41,307 nt of DNA from Syntrophomonas sp. UBA1368. Lineage in GTDB: Bacteria; Bacillota; Syntrophomonadia; Syntrophomonadales; Syntrophomonadaceae. The position numbers and the translations under genes were made by a program. Below the pieces are notes generated by a model. The model was not told the DNA's origin and did not search any database. It was given only the letters and a program-made list of their open reading frames with translations. The number at the start of each line of letters is the position of its first letter. Position 1 is the first letter of the stretch. Positions 24,146 to 33,767 of this stretch are shown here, one piece after another. The DNA is taken from the NCBI GenBank assembly GCA_002305965.1, contig DBRM01000065.1, positions 1-41,307 on the forward strand. The letters run 5' to 3'.

Positions 24146-25078
24146 CTACACGCTAAATAATTGTCCTTCAAAATATGCGGAAATACTTTCAGCCAGCCTG
24201 CTTTCATCTTCGAATCTGCCTGCATCAAACCAAACGATCTTTTGGTCCCGGTTAAACCAGGTGTACTGTCTTTTGGCATAACGCCTGGTTTCCTGTTTAA
24301 TGTCACTGATCATTTGATCCCAGCTAAGCAGACCCTGCAGATAAAGAATCACCTGCTTGTATCCTAAAGCCTGCATAGGTTTATGTTCCAGGGTATAACC
24401 AGCTTTCAATAACTGCTGTACTTCTTCCAGGAATCCGGACTGAAACATTTCATCCACCCGTTGTTCGATGCGTTGGTAAAGCAATTTTCGCTCCACATAG
24501 ATTCCCGCTGCTGCAAAGTGATAAGAATTTTCCCTCCTGATTTGGAATTCTGAAAAGGGCCGGCCGGTTATTTCATAAACCTCCAGTGCCCGAATGATCC
24601 GTTTTTCGTCCTGGGGGCTGATCTTCTGTGCATAGTCCGGATCGACTGACAGTAATTGCCGGTAAACAACATCGATGCCTTCCGAAATTATTTGCCGGCG
24701 ATATTTTTCCCGTACTTCCCTGCTTGATTCCATGGGAAATAATTGATAGTTGTCGACTACCGCCTGGTAATACAGACCGGTCCCCCCTACCAGCAAAGGC
24801 AGCTTACCCTGTTGATTCAACCGTTTAATCAGCTGTGAAACGGTTTGTTGATACAGGGCTACATTGTACTCACTATCCACTTCGGCCACATCCAGCAAAT
24901 GATGGGGTACCTCTGCCTGCTGTGCCGGTGATGCTTTGGCAGTGCCTATGTCCATCCCGCGATAGACCTGCATGGAATCACAGGAGATGATCTCGGCTCC
25001 CATGATCTTGGCAGTCTTTATCGCCGTACCTGTTTTTCCTGCGGCTGTAGGTCCTACAATAGCAGCAAGTTTCAGCAT
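24146..25078 (-). CDS. miaA: tRNA dimethylallyltransferase
   Basis: 310 residues. It adds the isopentenyl group to A37 of tRNAs reading UNN codons. P-loop GPTAAGKT (9-16), the catalytic stretch SCDSMQVYRGMDIGTAK, PHHLLD, GGTGLYYQA, and the C-terminal RRYAKRQYTWFNRD. Its product i6A37 is the substrate of MiaB, encoded at 33768-35102 on the same strand. AAAGGG precedes the ATG. Confidence 0.96.
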   Translation of the reverse strand: MLKLAAIVGPTAAGKTGTAIKTAKIMGAEIISCDSMQVYRGMDIGTAKASPAQQAEVPHHLLDVAEVDSEYNVALYQQTVSQLIKRLNQQGKLPLLVGGTGLYYQAVVDNYQLFPMESSREVREKYRRQIISEGIDVVYRQLLSVDPDYAQKISPQDEKRIIRALEVYEITGRPFSEFQIRRENSYHFAAAGIYVERKLLYQRIEQRVDEMFQSGFLEEVQQLLKAGYTLEHKPMQALGYKQVILYLQGLLSWDQMISDIKQETRRYAKRQYTWFNRDQKIVWFDAGRFEDESRLAESISAYFEGQLFSV

Positions 25079-25111
25079 GCAAATTCCCTTTCATTTGTTA
25101 TATAAGCTTGA

Positions 25112-25885
25112 TCAGACTTCGATAACGCCATAACCGATTCGATTATTGGGACTGCCGGCAAATTTCTCGAAACCCAGTCTTTTCATCTCATCACTTCTGG
25201 CCAGTTCTTTCATGACAACTCTTTTTTTGGCTACCCGGCATGCTTCAGCAATGGAATCACGGGTCAGCGGATCATGGTCAGCAAGAATCCTTAATGGGGC
25301 CAAAGGCTGACTGTCAAGAATAGGATGACGGAACATGGGATCAAAATATACAATATCATAGGAACAATCTTTCTGGGCCTTCAGGAAATTATAATGATGC
25401 GCATAGGTAACATCGATTTTACTGATCGGTTCAGCCAGCCAACTGATCCTGGATCGATACGTTTTCATCCCCCATTTGATCATCATGGCGATCGGAAATG
25501 AAGATTCCAGACTTGTTACCCGCTTTTCAGTGAAATAAGAAACAACAATGGAGTCTGCTCCCATACCCAGCGTACAATCAAGAAAACTGTCCCGGCTTTG
25601 CAAATCACAGGCTTTGATCAAGGGATCAGAAATTTGCTGTTTTCGGTAGGCAGTCAGCCGGTTTTTTGCCATACTGGGATGAAAAAAGAATTTTTCTCCC
25701 TGCAAGTGCAGAATGGGCCCTTCTTCATGCCAGACGGCCACCCCCAAAGCTTTATGTTCATGTGCCAAAAATTCAAGACTTTTTCTTTGGCGGGGGACAA
25801 ATTCCCATTGGGTTTCCAGAAGAAATGCCCGTAATTCTCCGCTCATATTATTAACTGATTGGGAGGTTGTCACAATAATTTTCAT
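25112..25885 (-). CDS. RsmJ-like class I SAM-dependent methyltransferase
   Basis: 257 residues. SAM-binding motif DCTLGMGADS (about residues 103-112) and catalytic-type segment DIVYFDPMF (with DP-M-F in the place of NPPY) place it near the RsmJ/YhiQ family that methylates guanine of 16S rRNA in E. coli. The Firmicute group has not been assigned a target as far as I know. The ATG (25885) overlaps the mutL stop in an ATGA, which suggests translational coupling. Confidence 0.78.
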   Translation of the reverse strand: MKIIVTTSQSVNNMSGELRAFLLETQWEFVPRQRKSLEFLAHEHKALGVAVWHEEGPILHLQGEKFFFHPSMAKNRLTAYRKQQISDPLIKACDLQSRDSFLDCTLGMGADSIVVSYFTEKRVTSLESSFPIAMMIKWGMKTYRSRISWLAEPISKIDVTYAHHYNFLKAQKDCSYDIVYFDPMFRHPILDSQPLAPLRILADHDPLTRDSIAEACRVAKKRVVMKELARSDEMKRLGFEKFAGSPNNRIGYGVIEV

Positions 25886-27642
25886 TTTTGCCTCTTGAAC
25901 ATACGCTGCAGATCAGCAGCATTGATGTTTATTATGGTTGGCCGGCCGTGGGGGCAATTTTTGTAATCCGTTTCTTTAAGCAGATCTTCGACCATTTGCA
26001 CCATCTCGCTGATACTCAGACTGGTTCCGGCAGTAACCGCTTTTTCACATGCCATGCTTGCCAAAATCTCTTGTTTTAAATGAACAGTTTCCCCTTCCCT
26101 TAGCAAATCAAGTATGGAAGCGATCACTTCAGCTTCTTTGCCGGCAACCAGGTTCGGTACGGCTCTTAAGGCAATAGAATTATGACCGATCAAATCGATT
26201 TCAAAACCCAGTTCAGTCAGTAAATCAAGATGCTCCTGCAGCATATCAATTTGAGCACTGCTTAGATCCAGGGTCAGCGGCAGGATCAACGGCTGTTTAT
26301 CCACTTTGTCATCATACATCCTGACCAACCGGTTGTACCAAATGCGTTCATGGGCTGCATGCTGATCAATGATCATAAGGCCATCTGTTGTTTCAACCAG
26401 GATATAGGAATTGTTTAGCTTTCCGATAATAGAATAACCAGGGTTTTGCCGGTAAGCTGCAGGTTGAATAAATGGTGAATTTCCTGATTGTACTTTGATC
26501 TCACCGGTCTCCGCATCATATTCCTCAAGAAAAACAGGTTTCTCAAAAAACATTTTTGTCCCTGCAGCAGCGGTTAGATCATGGTGAGAAGAAAACGGCC
26601 TGGAGGGGCTATAGGTTTCCTGGCCAAAGTCACGATGATAATAATTGCCGGGGCCAAAACTGCTTTCATCCAGATATTTTTTAAGCACCCCGCTGACAAA
26701 GCGAAATACTGCCTGCTCATCCTGGAAGCGTACTTCTGACTTTTGCGGATGGATGTTTACATCAAGACTGCCGGCTGGAATTCTTAAGGATAAAAAGAAA
26801 ACCGGGTATTCCTGGGAGACCAGTAAGCCACGGTAAGCGTGATCAACTGCCCGCATCAGTAATGGACTGCGGACCGGTCTTTTATTGATGAAGAACAGCC
26901 CCATGCGGCGATTATTTTTTTTGTACTCTGGTTTGGAGATCAAACCCCGCAGGGATAAATTTTCGCCGGTTTCATTGATCTCGATTAAAAACTGATTGAT
27001 ATCCGAGCCATAGAGGGAAAAGACGGTATCCCTTAAATCACCGTTGCCCGGTGTTTTAAACTGGATTTTTTTATGATTGTCGAACACAAAGGAAATCTCA
27101 GGATAAGCCAGAGCATAGCGTAATACTGTGTCGTAAATATGGTTGCCTTCACTGACCGGGCTTTTTAGGAAAGTTTTTCGAACCGGTGTATTAAAAAACA
27201 GATCACGTACGATGATCCTGGTGCCGTCTGCAGTAGGAAAGCGGTCCAGTTGGGTAATGGTTCCTCCTTCAATGATACACTGGCTGCCATCTGCTTGAGG
27301 TGTTTTAGAATAGGTTTCGACCCGGGAAACGGAAGCAATACTGGGTAACGCCTCACCGCGGAATCCCATGGTGTCAATTGCATACAAATCTTCTTCCCGC
27401 ATGAGTTTACTGGTAGCATGGCGCAAAAATGCCAAAGGGAGGTCGTCAAAATCTATGCCGCTGCCGTTATCTTCAACGATGATCTCATCTAACCCTCCGT
27501 TTTTAATGCTTATTGTGATCAGTGAGGCTCCGGCGTCGATGGCGTTTTCGATCAGTTCCTTGACAATGGAGGCCGGACGTTCAATAACTTCACCGGCGGC
27601 AATTTTATTGATCACATCATTATCCAGCAGCTTGATGGGCAT
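25882..27642 (-). CDS. mutL: DNA mismatch repair protein MutL
   Basis: 586 residues. GHKL ATPase: ELIENAIDAGA, EDNGSGID and GFRGEALPSI. A flexible linker (about 330-400) leads to the C-terminal dimerisation/endonuclease domain with DQHAAHER from 426, an ACEK segment and CPHGRP near the end. The endonuclease motif DQHA(X)2E(X)4E is incomplete: the last Glu is Asn 437 (see findings). The ATG abuts the HDAC-gene stop (TAAATG), with AAGGAGA inside the end of the HDAC gene. Confidence 0.96.
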   Translation of the reverse strand: MPIKLLDNDVINKIAAGEVIERPASIVKELIENAIDAGASLITISIKNGGLDEIIVEDNGSGIDFDDLPLAFLRHATSKLMREEDLYAIDTMGFRGEALPSIASVSRVETYSKTPQADGSQCIIEGGTITQLDRFPTADGTRIIVRDLFFNTPVRKTFLKSPVSEGNHIYDTVLRYALAYPEISFVFDNHKKIQFKTPGNGDLRDTVFSLYGSDINQFLIEINETGENLSLRGLISKPEYKKNNRRMGLFFINKRPVRSPLLMRAVDHAYRGLLVSQEYPVFFLSLRIPAGSLDVNIHPQKSEVRFQDEQAVFRFVSGVLKKYLDESSFGPGNYYHRDFGQETYSPSRPFSSHHDLTAAAGTKMFFEKPVFLEEYDAETGEIKVQSGNSPFIQPAAYRQNPGYSIIGKLNNSYILVETTDGLMIIDQHAAHERIWYNRLVRMYDDKVDKQPLILPLTLDLSSAQIDMLQEHLDLLTELGFEIDLIGHNSIALRAVPNLVAGKEAEVIASILDLLREGETVHLKQEILASMACEKAVTAGTSLSISEMVQMVEDLLKETDYKNCPHGRPTIININAADLQRMFKRQK

Positions 27643-28989
27643 TTATAAAACCGTCTCCTTTTCTGCTTTGGAGTCAAAACTCTTATGTTGATCGTTGATC
27701 CGGTCCTGCAGGTATATAAAATTATATCCGCCTTTACCACACATTTGCTGATACATGTCCACTGCCTGTTCATGGCAGTCGCTGCAGCAGTAAGAAGGTA
27801 TGGAAATGCAGTAAACATCGTAATATTTGCCATTGCGATGCTGGGCCGAGGAGAGGATCACGCGGAATCCTCCGCAATTCGGACATAAGCGCAGCCGCTC
27901 GGTCTGATCTTCACTGATATAATCCGTATCGTAATAAATATTTTTATAGATCGTATCGAATTCCTGCCCCCGGGAACGGTTTTTTTGAACCGTCTCCTCA
28001 CGGTTTTGGAATGCCTGCAATTGTGTCTTAACGATCTTTTTAATCGTTTCCAGATTCTGTTCCTTAAAACGGGCAGGATCATAATCCGGCTCCCGCAAAT
28101 GAGAATAATCGATGCCGGCCATAGCCATGATGATACCCATATTCACGTATGGCAGTGCGGTTTCAACCGAATAACCGCCTTCCAGGACTGCAATATCAGG
28201 TGCCAGTATTTCATTTAAACGGGCATAACCCTGGGCAGAGAAACGCATGTCAGCCAATGGATCAGTATAATGATTGTCCTGCCCGGCAGAATTGATGATG
28301 AGTTCAGGCTGGTACTCTTTTAGGACCGGCATGACCAGATGTTCCAGAACATAATGGATACCAATATCAGTCGTACGCGGCGGCAGAGGAATATTGATGT
28401 TGGTACCGTAGGCCAGAGGGCCTCCCAGTTCATCCATAAAGCCGGTTCCGGGATACAGGGTCCGGCCATCCTGGTGGAAGGAAATAAACAACACCTCCGG
28501 ATCGTGCCAGAATATATTCTGGGTACCGTCTCCATGATGCACATCCGTATCCACCACCGCTAATCTCTTTATTTTGTATTTTTGCCGCAGGTATTCAATC
28601 ATAATGGCTTCATTGTTGATGTTGCAGAAGCCGCGGTTGCCATGGCTGACCATCATGGAATGATGTCCTGGCGGACGTACCAGAGCAAAGCCGTTTTTAA
28701 TTTCACCCTGCATCAGGGCATCAGCGATGACCAAAGTGGATCCGGCCGAGATCAGGTGGGCTTCAGTGATCTGGGCTGCTACATCAGGTACGCAAAAATG
28801 TACCCTAGCAATGTCCCTGGCCTCAGCCAGATTTGGTTTGTATTCCTTGATTTGAGGAAGATCCATGATGCCTTCTTCAAATAATTGATCACGGGTATAT
28901 AAAAGCCGTTCTTCCCTTTCCGGATGAGTTGGAGAAATCGCCCAGTCAAATGCCGGAAAAAATAATAAGCCGGTAGGTTTCGTCTTCAT
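27643..28989 (-). CDS. Histone-deacetylase-family (AcuC/acetylpolyamine-type) protein with C-terminal zinc ribbon
   Basis: 448 residues from ATG 28989 (GGGGGCGG upstream). Zn-dependent deacetylase domain (1 to about 290): active-site His pair H109-H110 (PPGHHS), zinc ligands D149 and H151 in DTDVHHGDGTQ and D238 (GQDNH), and the transition-state Tyr 273 (LEGGYS). A linker leads to a tail with CPNC (368-371) and CCSDC (400-404), a probable zinc ribbon. Likely substrates are acetylated amines or lysines. It lies between the hydantoinase-like gene and mutL, with start and stop nearly touching both. Confidence 0.87.
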   Translation of the reverse strand: MKTKPTGLLFFPAFDWAISPTHPEREERLLYTRDQLFEEGIMDLPQIKEYKPNLAEARDIARVHFCVPDVAAQITEAHLISAGSTLVIADALMQGEIKNGFALVRPPGHHSMMVSHGNRGFCNINNEAIMIEYLRQKYKIKRLAVVDTDVHHGDGTQNIFWHDPEVLFISFHQDGRTLYPGTGFMDELGGPLAYGTNINIPLPPRTTDIGIHYVLEHLVMPVLKEYQPELIINSAGQDNHYTDPLADMRFSAQGYARLNEILAPDIAVLEGGYSVETALPYVNMGIIMAMAGIDYSHLREPDYDPARFKEQNLETIKKIVKTQLQAFQNREETVQKNRSRGQEFDTIYKNIYYDTDYISEDQTERLRLCPNCGGFRVILSSAQHRNGKYYDVYCISIPSYCCSDCHEQAVDMYQQMCGKGGYNFIYLQDRINDQHKSFDSKAEKETVL

Positions 28990-28990
28990 T

Positions 28991-30673
28991 TTAATCCGCC
29001 CCCTTGAATTCCGCGATGAAACCCGGGGTGATCTGCATACCAACCTCAAATAGTTTACCCAGCCGGTCCCATCCGCGTATCACATTGAATTGTTCTTCCC
29101 GGGTAAATTGTGCTTCACTGGCATAACTGCCCATCCCTCGTTCCGCAGCCAGATCCTGCAAATATTGCCGGGTGATCTCCTTGACGTCCTCCAACTGCAA
29201 GTTTCTATTGTGGCTCAGTTTGCCCTGATTCCCTCCCGGGTCTATGGTAAACAGACCAGCCTGGGTATCTGCATGCATATTGACTGTCAGGGTCGGCCGT
29301 GCTGCTGCCGAACCCAGGGCATTGGCCACCGGTGAATACTTGTGGAGGAAACATTCTATTTTCAGCTCTTCAGCTAATTTTGGCAGGATTGCTTCTGCTG
29401 CTGCTCCGATCCCTATGAGCCTGTCCAGGTGAAAGGTACGGCGGTTGATAATTTCCCAAACCCGATAAGCCGGTTCCTGCTCCCATTCCTTAAACATGCC
29501 GTTGATGGTCTCTTTTAACCGGTTGATGGTTTTATCCACCACCAGCTGGCAAAACTCCGGCAAAGGCAATTTCATTTCAGCGGCGATGGGAGATAAATTA
29601 TCTGCGGATAAACCCGGATCGCCGATGTTCATTTTAAAGAGAAAATTAAACGCATCGGTAACCGTGGCAAATTCACCGCCAAAACAAGCTGCTGCTCCTT
29701 TACGTTCCGGTCCGATTCTAATTTCATTACCTTCAGTCGACAGGACCGAATCACCGCCCAGGGCAATGGATTTAACCGCAAAAGACTTGATATGTGTCAA
29801 TTTTTGATTGATCTTAGCCCCCTGTGAAGCATATAAAGGCTGGCCGGCAATGATCAGCGAAATATCTGTTGTGGTACCGCCAACATCTAATACCACCGAA
29901 TTTTTTCCGTCATTCATGGTTAGTGCCATTCCGCCCATGGTACTGGCTGCCGGCCCGGATAATATGGTCTCACATGGAACCGCTCTGGCTGTTTCCAAAG
30001 TCATGGTTCCTCCATCGGCTTTCAGTATATGAATTGGTGCCTTGATATGCCGCTCTTGTATGGCCTGCTGCATATGATCAATAAATTGATTCCACTTTTT
30101 ACTGGTTTTCGCGGTAAGATAAGCAGTAAAAGCTCGCCGCGGAAAATTAAGCTGCTGGGAGATATGTGAACTTATGATTACGGAAGCCTGGGGATAGTAT
30201 TTATTCAGCAAGGTTTGAATCAATAATTCGTGTTGTTGGTTGCGATTGGAAAACTTGCCCGCCACAGCAATATCTCTGATGTCAAGTTCTTTTAATTTTT
30301 GTATGGCCGTGCGAATTTCGTCCTGATCCGGCGGCAGGATCTCATTGCCGCGGAAATCCATACAACCTTTGAGAAAGTATGTATCCGGAGCCTGGTCATA
30401 GGATTCATAAGGCAGACCGAAGCCGGGCATGAGTATCAAAGCAGTACGCGGGCCGCTGTCAGTCACGATCAAATTTGTTACCAGGGTCGTACTTAATACC
30501 ACCCGGGAAATTTTCGCCGCATCCTGATCTTCAAGCAATTTATCCAAAACTTTCAACAAGGTGACCGATAAATTCTGCTCATCTGTTGCTTCTTTGGCAA
30601 ATACTTTTATACTGCCCTTGTCTAACAGAACACCATCTGTAAAAGTTCCTCCCACATCGATTCCGATCAACAT
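28991..30673 (-). CDS. Hydantoinase/oxoprolinase-family protein (HyuA-like, A subunit)
   Basis: About 560 residues. N-terminal Hydant_A_N domain (MLIGIDVGGTFTDGVL) and Hydantoinase_A domain with KADGGTMTLETA, SGPAASTMGG and LDVGGTTTDIS, the ATP-binding actin-like fold. It lacks the separate HyuB subunit next door, so an ordinary ATP-dependent hydantoinase or 5-oxoprolinase activity is uncertain. ATG 30673 follows GGGGGG by 7 bases. Its stop is one base before the HDAC ATG. Confidence 0.85.
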   Translation of the reverse strand: MLIGIDVGGTFTDGVLLDKGSIKVFAKEATDEQNLSVTLLKVLDKLLEDQDAAKISRVVLSTTLVTNLIVTDSGPRTALILMPGFGLPYESYDQAPDTYFLKGCMDFRGNEILPPDQDEIRTAIQKLKELDIRDIAVAGKFSNRNQQHELLIQTLLNKYYPQASVIISSHISQQLNFPRRAFTAYLTAKTSKKWNQFIDHMQQAIQERHIKAPIHILKADGGTMTLETARAVPCETILSGPAASTMGGMALTMNDGKNSVVLDVGGTTTDISLIIAGQPLYASQGAKINQKLTHIKSFAVKSIALGGDSVLSTEGNEIRIGPERKGAAACFGGEFATVTDAFNFLFKMNIGDPGLSADNLSPIAAEMKLPLPEFCQLVVDKTINRLKETINGMFKEWEQEPAYRVWEIINRRTFHLDRLIGIGAAAEAILPKLAEELKIECFLHKYSPVANALGSAAARPTLTVNMHADTQAGLFTIDPGGNQGKLSHNRNLQLEDVKEITRQYLQDLAAERGMGSYASEAQFTREEQFNVIRGWDRLGKLFEVGMQITPGFIAEFKGAD

Positions 30674-30703
30674 CAATTTACCCCCCTTTGCAGTATCATA
30701 CCG

Positions 30704-33274
30704 TCATCTGTTCTTCAGCATTTCCTTCCATCTATAAATCAGGAGCAGTGCTTCTTTTGGGCTTAAGCTATCGATTTCCAGGCGCTGCAGCTCCTCAGTA
30801 AACGGGTCTTCGACAGGAAACAACTCCTGTTGAAGCACATTGACCTTGAAAGAAGTTTTTTCTTTTTCCAGTCCTTCCAGGATGGTCTGGGCTCTTACTA
30901 TCACCGGGTTGTTAATACCTGCCATCCTGGCTACATGGATCCCATAGCTTTTATCTGCTTTACCGGGCAGCACTTTCTTTAAAAATACCACATTATCCCC
31001 TGAATCTAAAACGGAGACCGATAAATTGAAAACAGGGGGCAGATCCTTCTCCAATTCAGTCAGTTCATGATAATGGGTGGCAAAAAGCGTCCTGGCTTTA
31101 ATATGTTCGGTTATATATTCACTGACCGCCTTGGCCAGGCTCAATCCATCATAAGTGCTGGTGCCGCGGCCAATCTCATCCAGAATGATCAGACTGTCGC
31201 GGGTGGCATTATCCAGTATATTTGCCACCTCAACCATCTCCACCATAAAGGTGCTTTGGCCCGCAGCCAGATCATCTGATGCTCCCACCCGGGTGAATAT
31301 TTTATCAACAATACCAATATCAGCACTGTCAGCAGGAATAAAACTGCCGATTTGGGCCATTAGAACCAGCAAGGCAGTCTGCCGCATAAAAGTACTTTTT
31401 CCGCCCATATTGGGGCCGGTTATAATGGCAAATCGGTTATCATTGTCCATTTTTATATCATTGGGGACAAACCGGGAAATCTGCAAATATTTTTCCACCA
31501 CCGGATGTCGGCCAGCCTTGATCTCCAGGCTGCGGTTCCGGTGCAGACGCGGGCGAACATAATGATTCAGATAAGCAGCTTCCCCTAAAGAATAGATTAC
31601 ATCCAGATCAGAGATCAGGTCGGCCGCTGTCTGGATCTCACCAATATATGCAGCAATTGCTTCACGGATTCTGGTGAATTCCTCATATTCCAGAACAAAT
31701 AGTTTTTCCCGGGCTCCCAATATCTGTCCCTCATAGTTTTTCAGTTCTTCATTAATAAATCTTTCTGTATTGACCAAAGTTTGTTTACGATGATAATCAA
31801 GGGGGATCATATGCAAATTGGATTTACTGACTTCAATAAAATAGCCAAATACCTTGTTAAAGCCGACCTTTAAATATTTTATGCCGGTCCTTTGTTTTTC
31901 CCGGGTTTCAAAATCCACCAGCCATTGGGAACCCTCCTGGCTTAACCGCTTTAATTCATCGATTTCACTATGATATCCCGGTTTGATGATACCTCCTTCT
32001 TTCAGTCCCAAAGGAGGATCATCAGCGATGGCTTCGCTGATTATTTGGTATACATCGTTTAATGGATCCATCCGGCCGATTTCTTTGAGCAAATCGCTTT
32101 CCGCTGAAAGCAGCACTTCCTTTAATTGCCGGATGGCTGCAATGGATATCTTGAGCGCTGTCAAGTCCCGGGGCGAAGCGATACCGCTGCCAATTCTCCC
32201 GGCGATCCTTTCCATGTCATAAACATTGCTTAAAGCTTTTTGTACCTGACTTTTAAACACCAGCTTGCTTTTTATTTCCTCTACTCCGTCCAACCGGCGT
32301 TCGATTAAATATATATCACGGGATGGCTGTTCCAGCCATCGCTTTAATTTACGCTTGCCCATTGCTGTATTGCAGAAGTCCAGGACAGAAAGTAAAGAGC
32401 CTTCCCTTTTGCCTTCCCTGATGGTAGATGAGAGTTCAAGATTTCTGCGGGTAGAAGCGTCCATTTCCACAAAATTTTCGGTGCGATAAGGTTGGATGGT
32501 TTTAATATGAGGAAGACTGGTCTGGCACGTTTCCTGCAAAAAAACCAGGATCAATCCGGCTGCCAGGATACCGGTTCCGGTCAGCTTCTCAGCAAAATCT
32601 TCATCCGTACCCATATCCATTTGCTCCCTGATCAATACCCTTGCATCTTCTACTTTGGTAATGGCGGATTGTACCCTGGTAAATAACGCGGGGATATTTT
32701 GCAGGCTTTTTTCTGTCCATTGATCGTCAAGGGTGGCGGAGGGCGGTAACAGACATTCTGACGGCCGGAGGCGAAACAGTTCGCCCATCAATTCATTAAA
32801 AGCGTTGCTGCCGGTAAATTCAGTCACTTTGAATTCACCGGTGCTGATATCACTATAGGCAAAACCTATTACATCTTCATTTTCGTATATAGCTGCCAGG
32901 TAATTATTGCTGCTGTCCGGCAACATATTGTCATCTAAAACCGTACCCGGGGTGATGATCTGGGTTATCTCCCTTTTCACAATGCCTTTGGCCGCTTTGG
33001 GATCTTCGATCTGTTCGCAGATCGCCACTTTATATCCCCGGGAGATCAATTTGGCAATATAGCCGGCAGCAGAATGATGCGGGACGCCGCACATGGGCAC
33101 TTTATTTTCCCCGTTATCCCTGGCAGTGAGAACAATTTCCAGTTCTTTGGCAGCCAGTACCGCATCATCAAAAAACATCTCATAAAAATCGCCCAGGCGG
33201 AAAAATAGTATGGCATCTTTATGTAATTCTTTATGGGCTAAGTATTGCTGTATCATTGGCGTCGGATGAGACAA
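30704..33274 (-). CDS. mutS: DNA mismatch repair protein MutS
   Basis: 856 residues from TTG 33274, with AGGAGGT 9 bases upstream. The mismatch-reading motif DFYEMF (Phe-x-Glu) is at about 28-33. Connector, lever and clamp domains follow. The C-terminal ABC ATPase has Walker A GPNMGGKST from 620 (Lys 626), Walker B LIILDEIGRGTS and LFATHYHELTEL. It recognises mismatches and recruits MutL. It heads a chain of genes, with the hydantoinase-like gene 30 bases on. An AT-rich hairpin lies immediately before its ribosome site. Confidence 0.97.
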   Translation of the reverse strand: MSHPTPMIQQYLAHKELHKDAILFFRLGDFYEMFFDDAVLAAKELEIVLTARDNGENKVPMCGVPHHSAAGYIAKLISRGYKVAICEQIEDPKAAKGIVKREITQIITPGTVLDDNMLPDSSNNYLAAIYENEDVIGFAYSDISTGEFKVTEFTGSNAFNELMGELFRLRPSECLLPPSATLDDQWTEKSLQNIPALFTRVQSAITKVEDARVLIREQMDMGTDEDFAEKLTGTGILAAGLILVFLQETCQTSLPHIKTIQPYRTENFVEMDASTRRNLELSSTIREGKREGSLLSVLDFCNTAMGKRKLKRWLEQPSRDIYLIERRLDGVEEIKSKLVFKSQVQKALSNVYDMERIAGRIGSGIASPRDLTALKISIAAIRQLKEVLLSAESDLLKEIGRMDPLNDVYQIISEAIADDPPLGLKEGGIIKPGYHSEIDELKRLSQEGSQWLVDFETREKQRTGIKYLKVGFNKVFGYFIEVSKSNLHMIPLDYHRKQTLVNTERFINEELKNYEGQILGAREKLFVLEYEEFTRIREAIAAYIGEIQTAADLISDLDVIYSLGEAAYLNHYVRPRLHRNRSLEIKAGRHPVVEKYLQISRFVPNDIKMDNDNRFAIITGPNMGGKSTFMRQTALLVLMAQIGSFIPADSADIGIVDKIFTRVGASDDLAAGQSTFMVEMVEVANILDNATRDSLIILDEIGRGTSTYDGLSLAKAVSEYITEHIKARTLFATHYHELTELEKDLPPVFNLSVSVLDSGDNVVFLKKVLPGKADKSYGIHVARMAGINNPVIVRAQTILEGLEKEKTSFKVNVLQQELFPVEDPFTEELQRLEIDSLSPKEALLLIYRWKEMLKNR

Positions 33275-33292
33275 GGCAACGTTACCTCCTAA

Positions 33293-33324
33293 AAAGAAAG
33301 ACCTAGTAAACTAAGTCTTTCTTT
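33293..33324 (-). terminator. Terminator or attenuator hairpin in front of mutS
   Basis: On the minus strand a 14-bp stem, AAAGAAAGACTTAG / CTAGGTCTTTCTTT (one G-U), with loop TTTA is followed by TT before the mutS AGGAGG. It lies 29 bases after the YlbF-gene stop. The T-rich 3' arm could end the miaB transcript, making mutS independent or attenuated. Confidence 0.6.
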
Positions 33325-33353
33325 ATCATACTTTATTTTCTGTCCGGTTTAAA

Positions 33354-33743
33354 TTACATAGATCCACAGTCGCAGCCACATGAATCACACCCTGAAGCAC
33401 AGCTGTTTTCACCTACGATCGCCTGATTGATAGCATAATAAACGGCCTGCATCAAATTATCGAATTTCTCCTGAGCTGTCATTAACTGCTGAATCGTTTC
33501 ATTGCTGGCTAACTCGTCTTCTAAAATTTGCAAATGGTCCTCATCGCTTTTGGAGATGATTTTGCCCTGATCGACCTGATCATCCATTTTTAATTTCAAA
33601 TTCTGATAGCTTACGATCAGGTCATAGGCACGGGAATCCTCAGTGATACTGGCTTGCATATTCTTTAACTGTTCGATTTCGTCAGACTGTGCCAAAGCTT
33701 CACCAAGTTCAAATGCCATGTTGATAATTTGTTCACTCGTCAT
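33354..33743 (-). CDS. YlbF/YmcA-family (Ric-type) protein with Cys-rich C-terminus
   Basis: 129 residues. Mostly helical YlbF/YmcA fold (about 1-108), then a tail CASGCDSCGCDC that offers five Cys (C-x3-C-x2-C-x-C-x-C). In Bacillus, YlbF, YmcA and YaaT form a complex that carries two [4Fe-4S] clusters and affects Spo0A, competence and mRNA maturation. Bacillus ymcA lies downstream of ymcB (miaB), as here. The tail supports Fe-S binding. AGGAGG precedes the ATG. Confidence 0.83.
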   Translation of the reverse strand: MTSEQIINMAFELGEALAQSDEIEQLKNMQASITEDSRAYDLIVSYQNLKLKMDDQVDQGKIISKSDEDHLQILEDELASNETIQQLMTAQEKFDNLMQAVYYAINQAIVGENSCASGCDSCGCDCGSM

Positions 33744-33767
33744 AATGTTTAATTCCTCCTAAAATAA

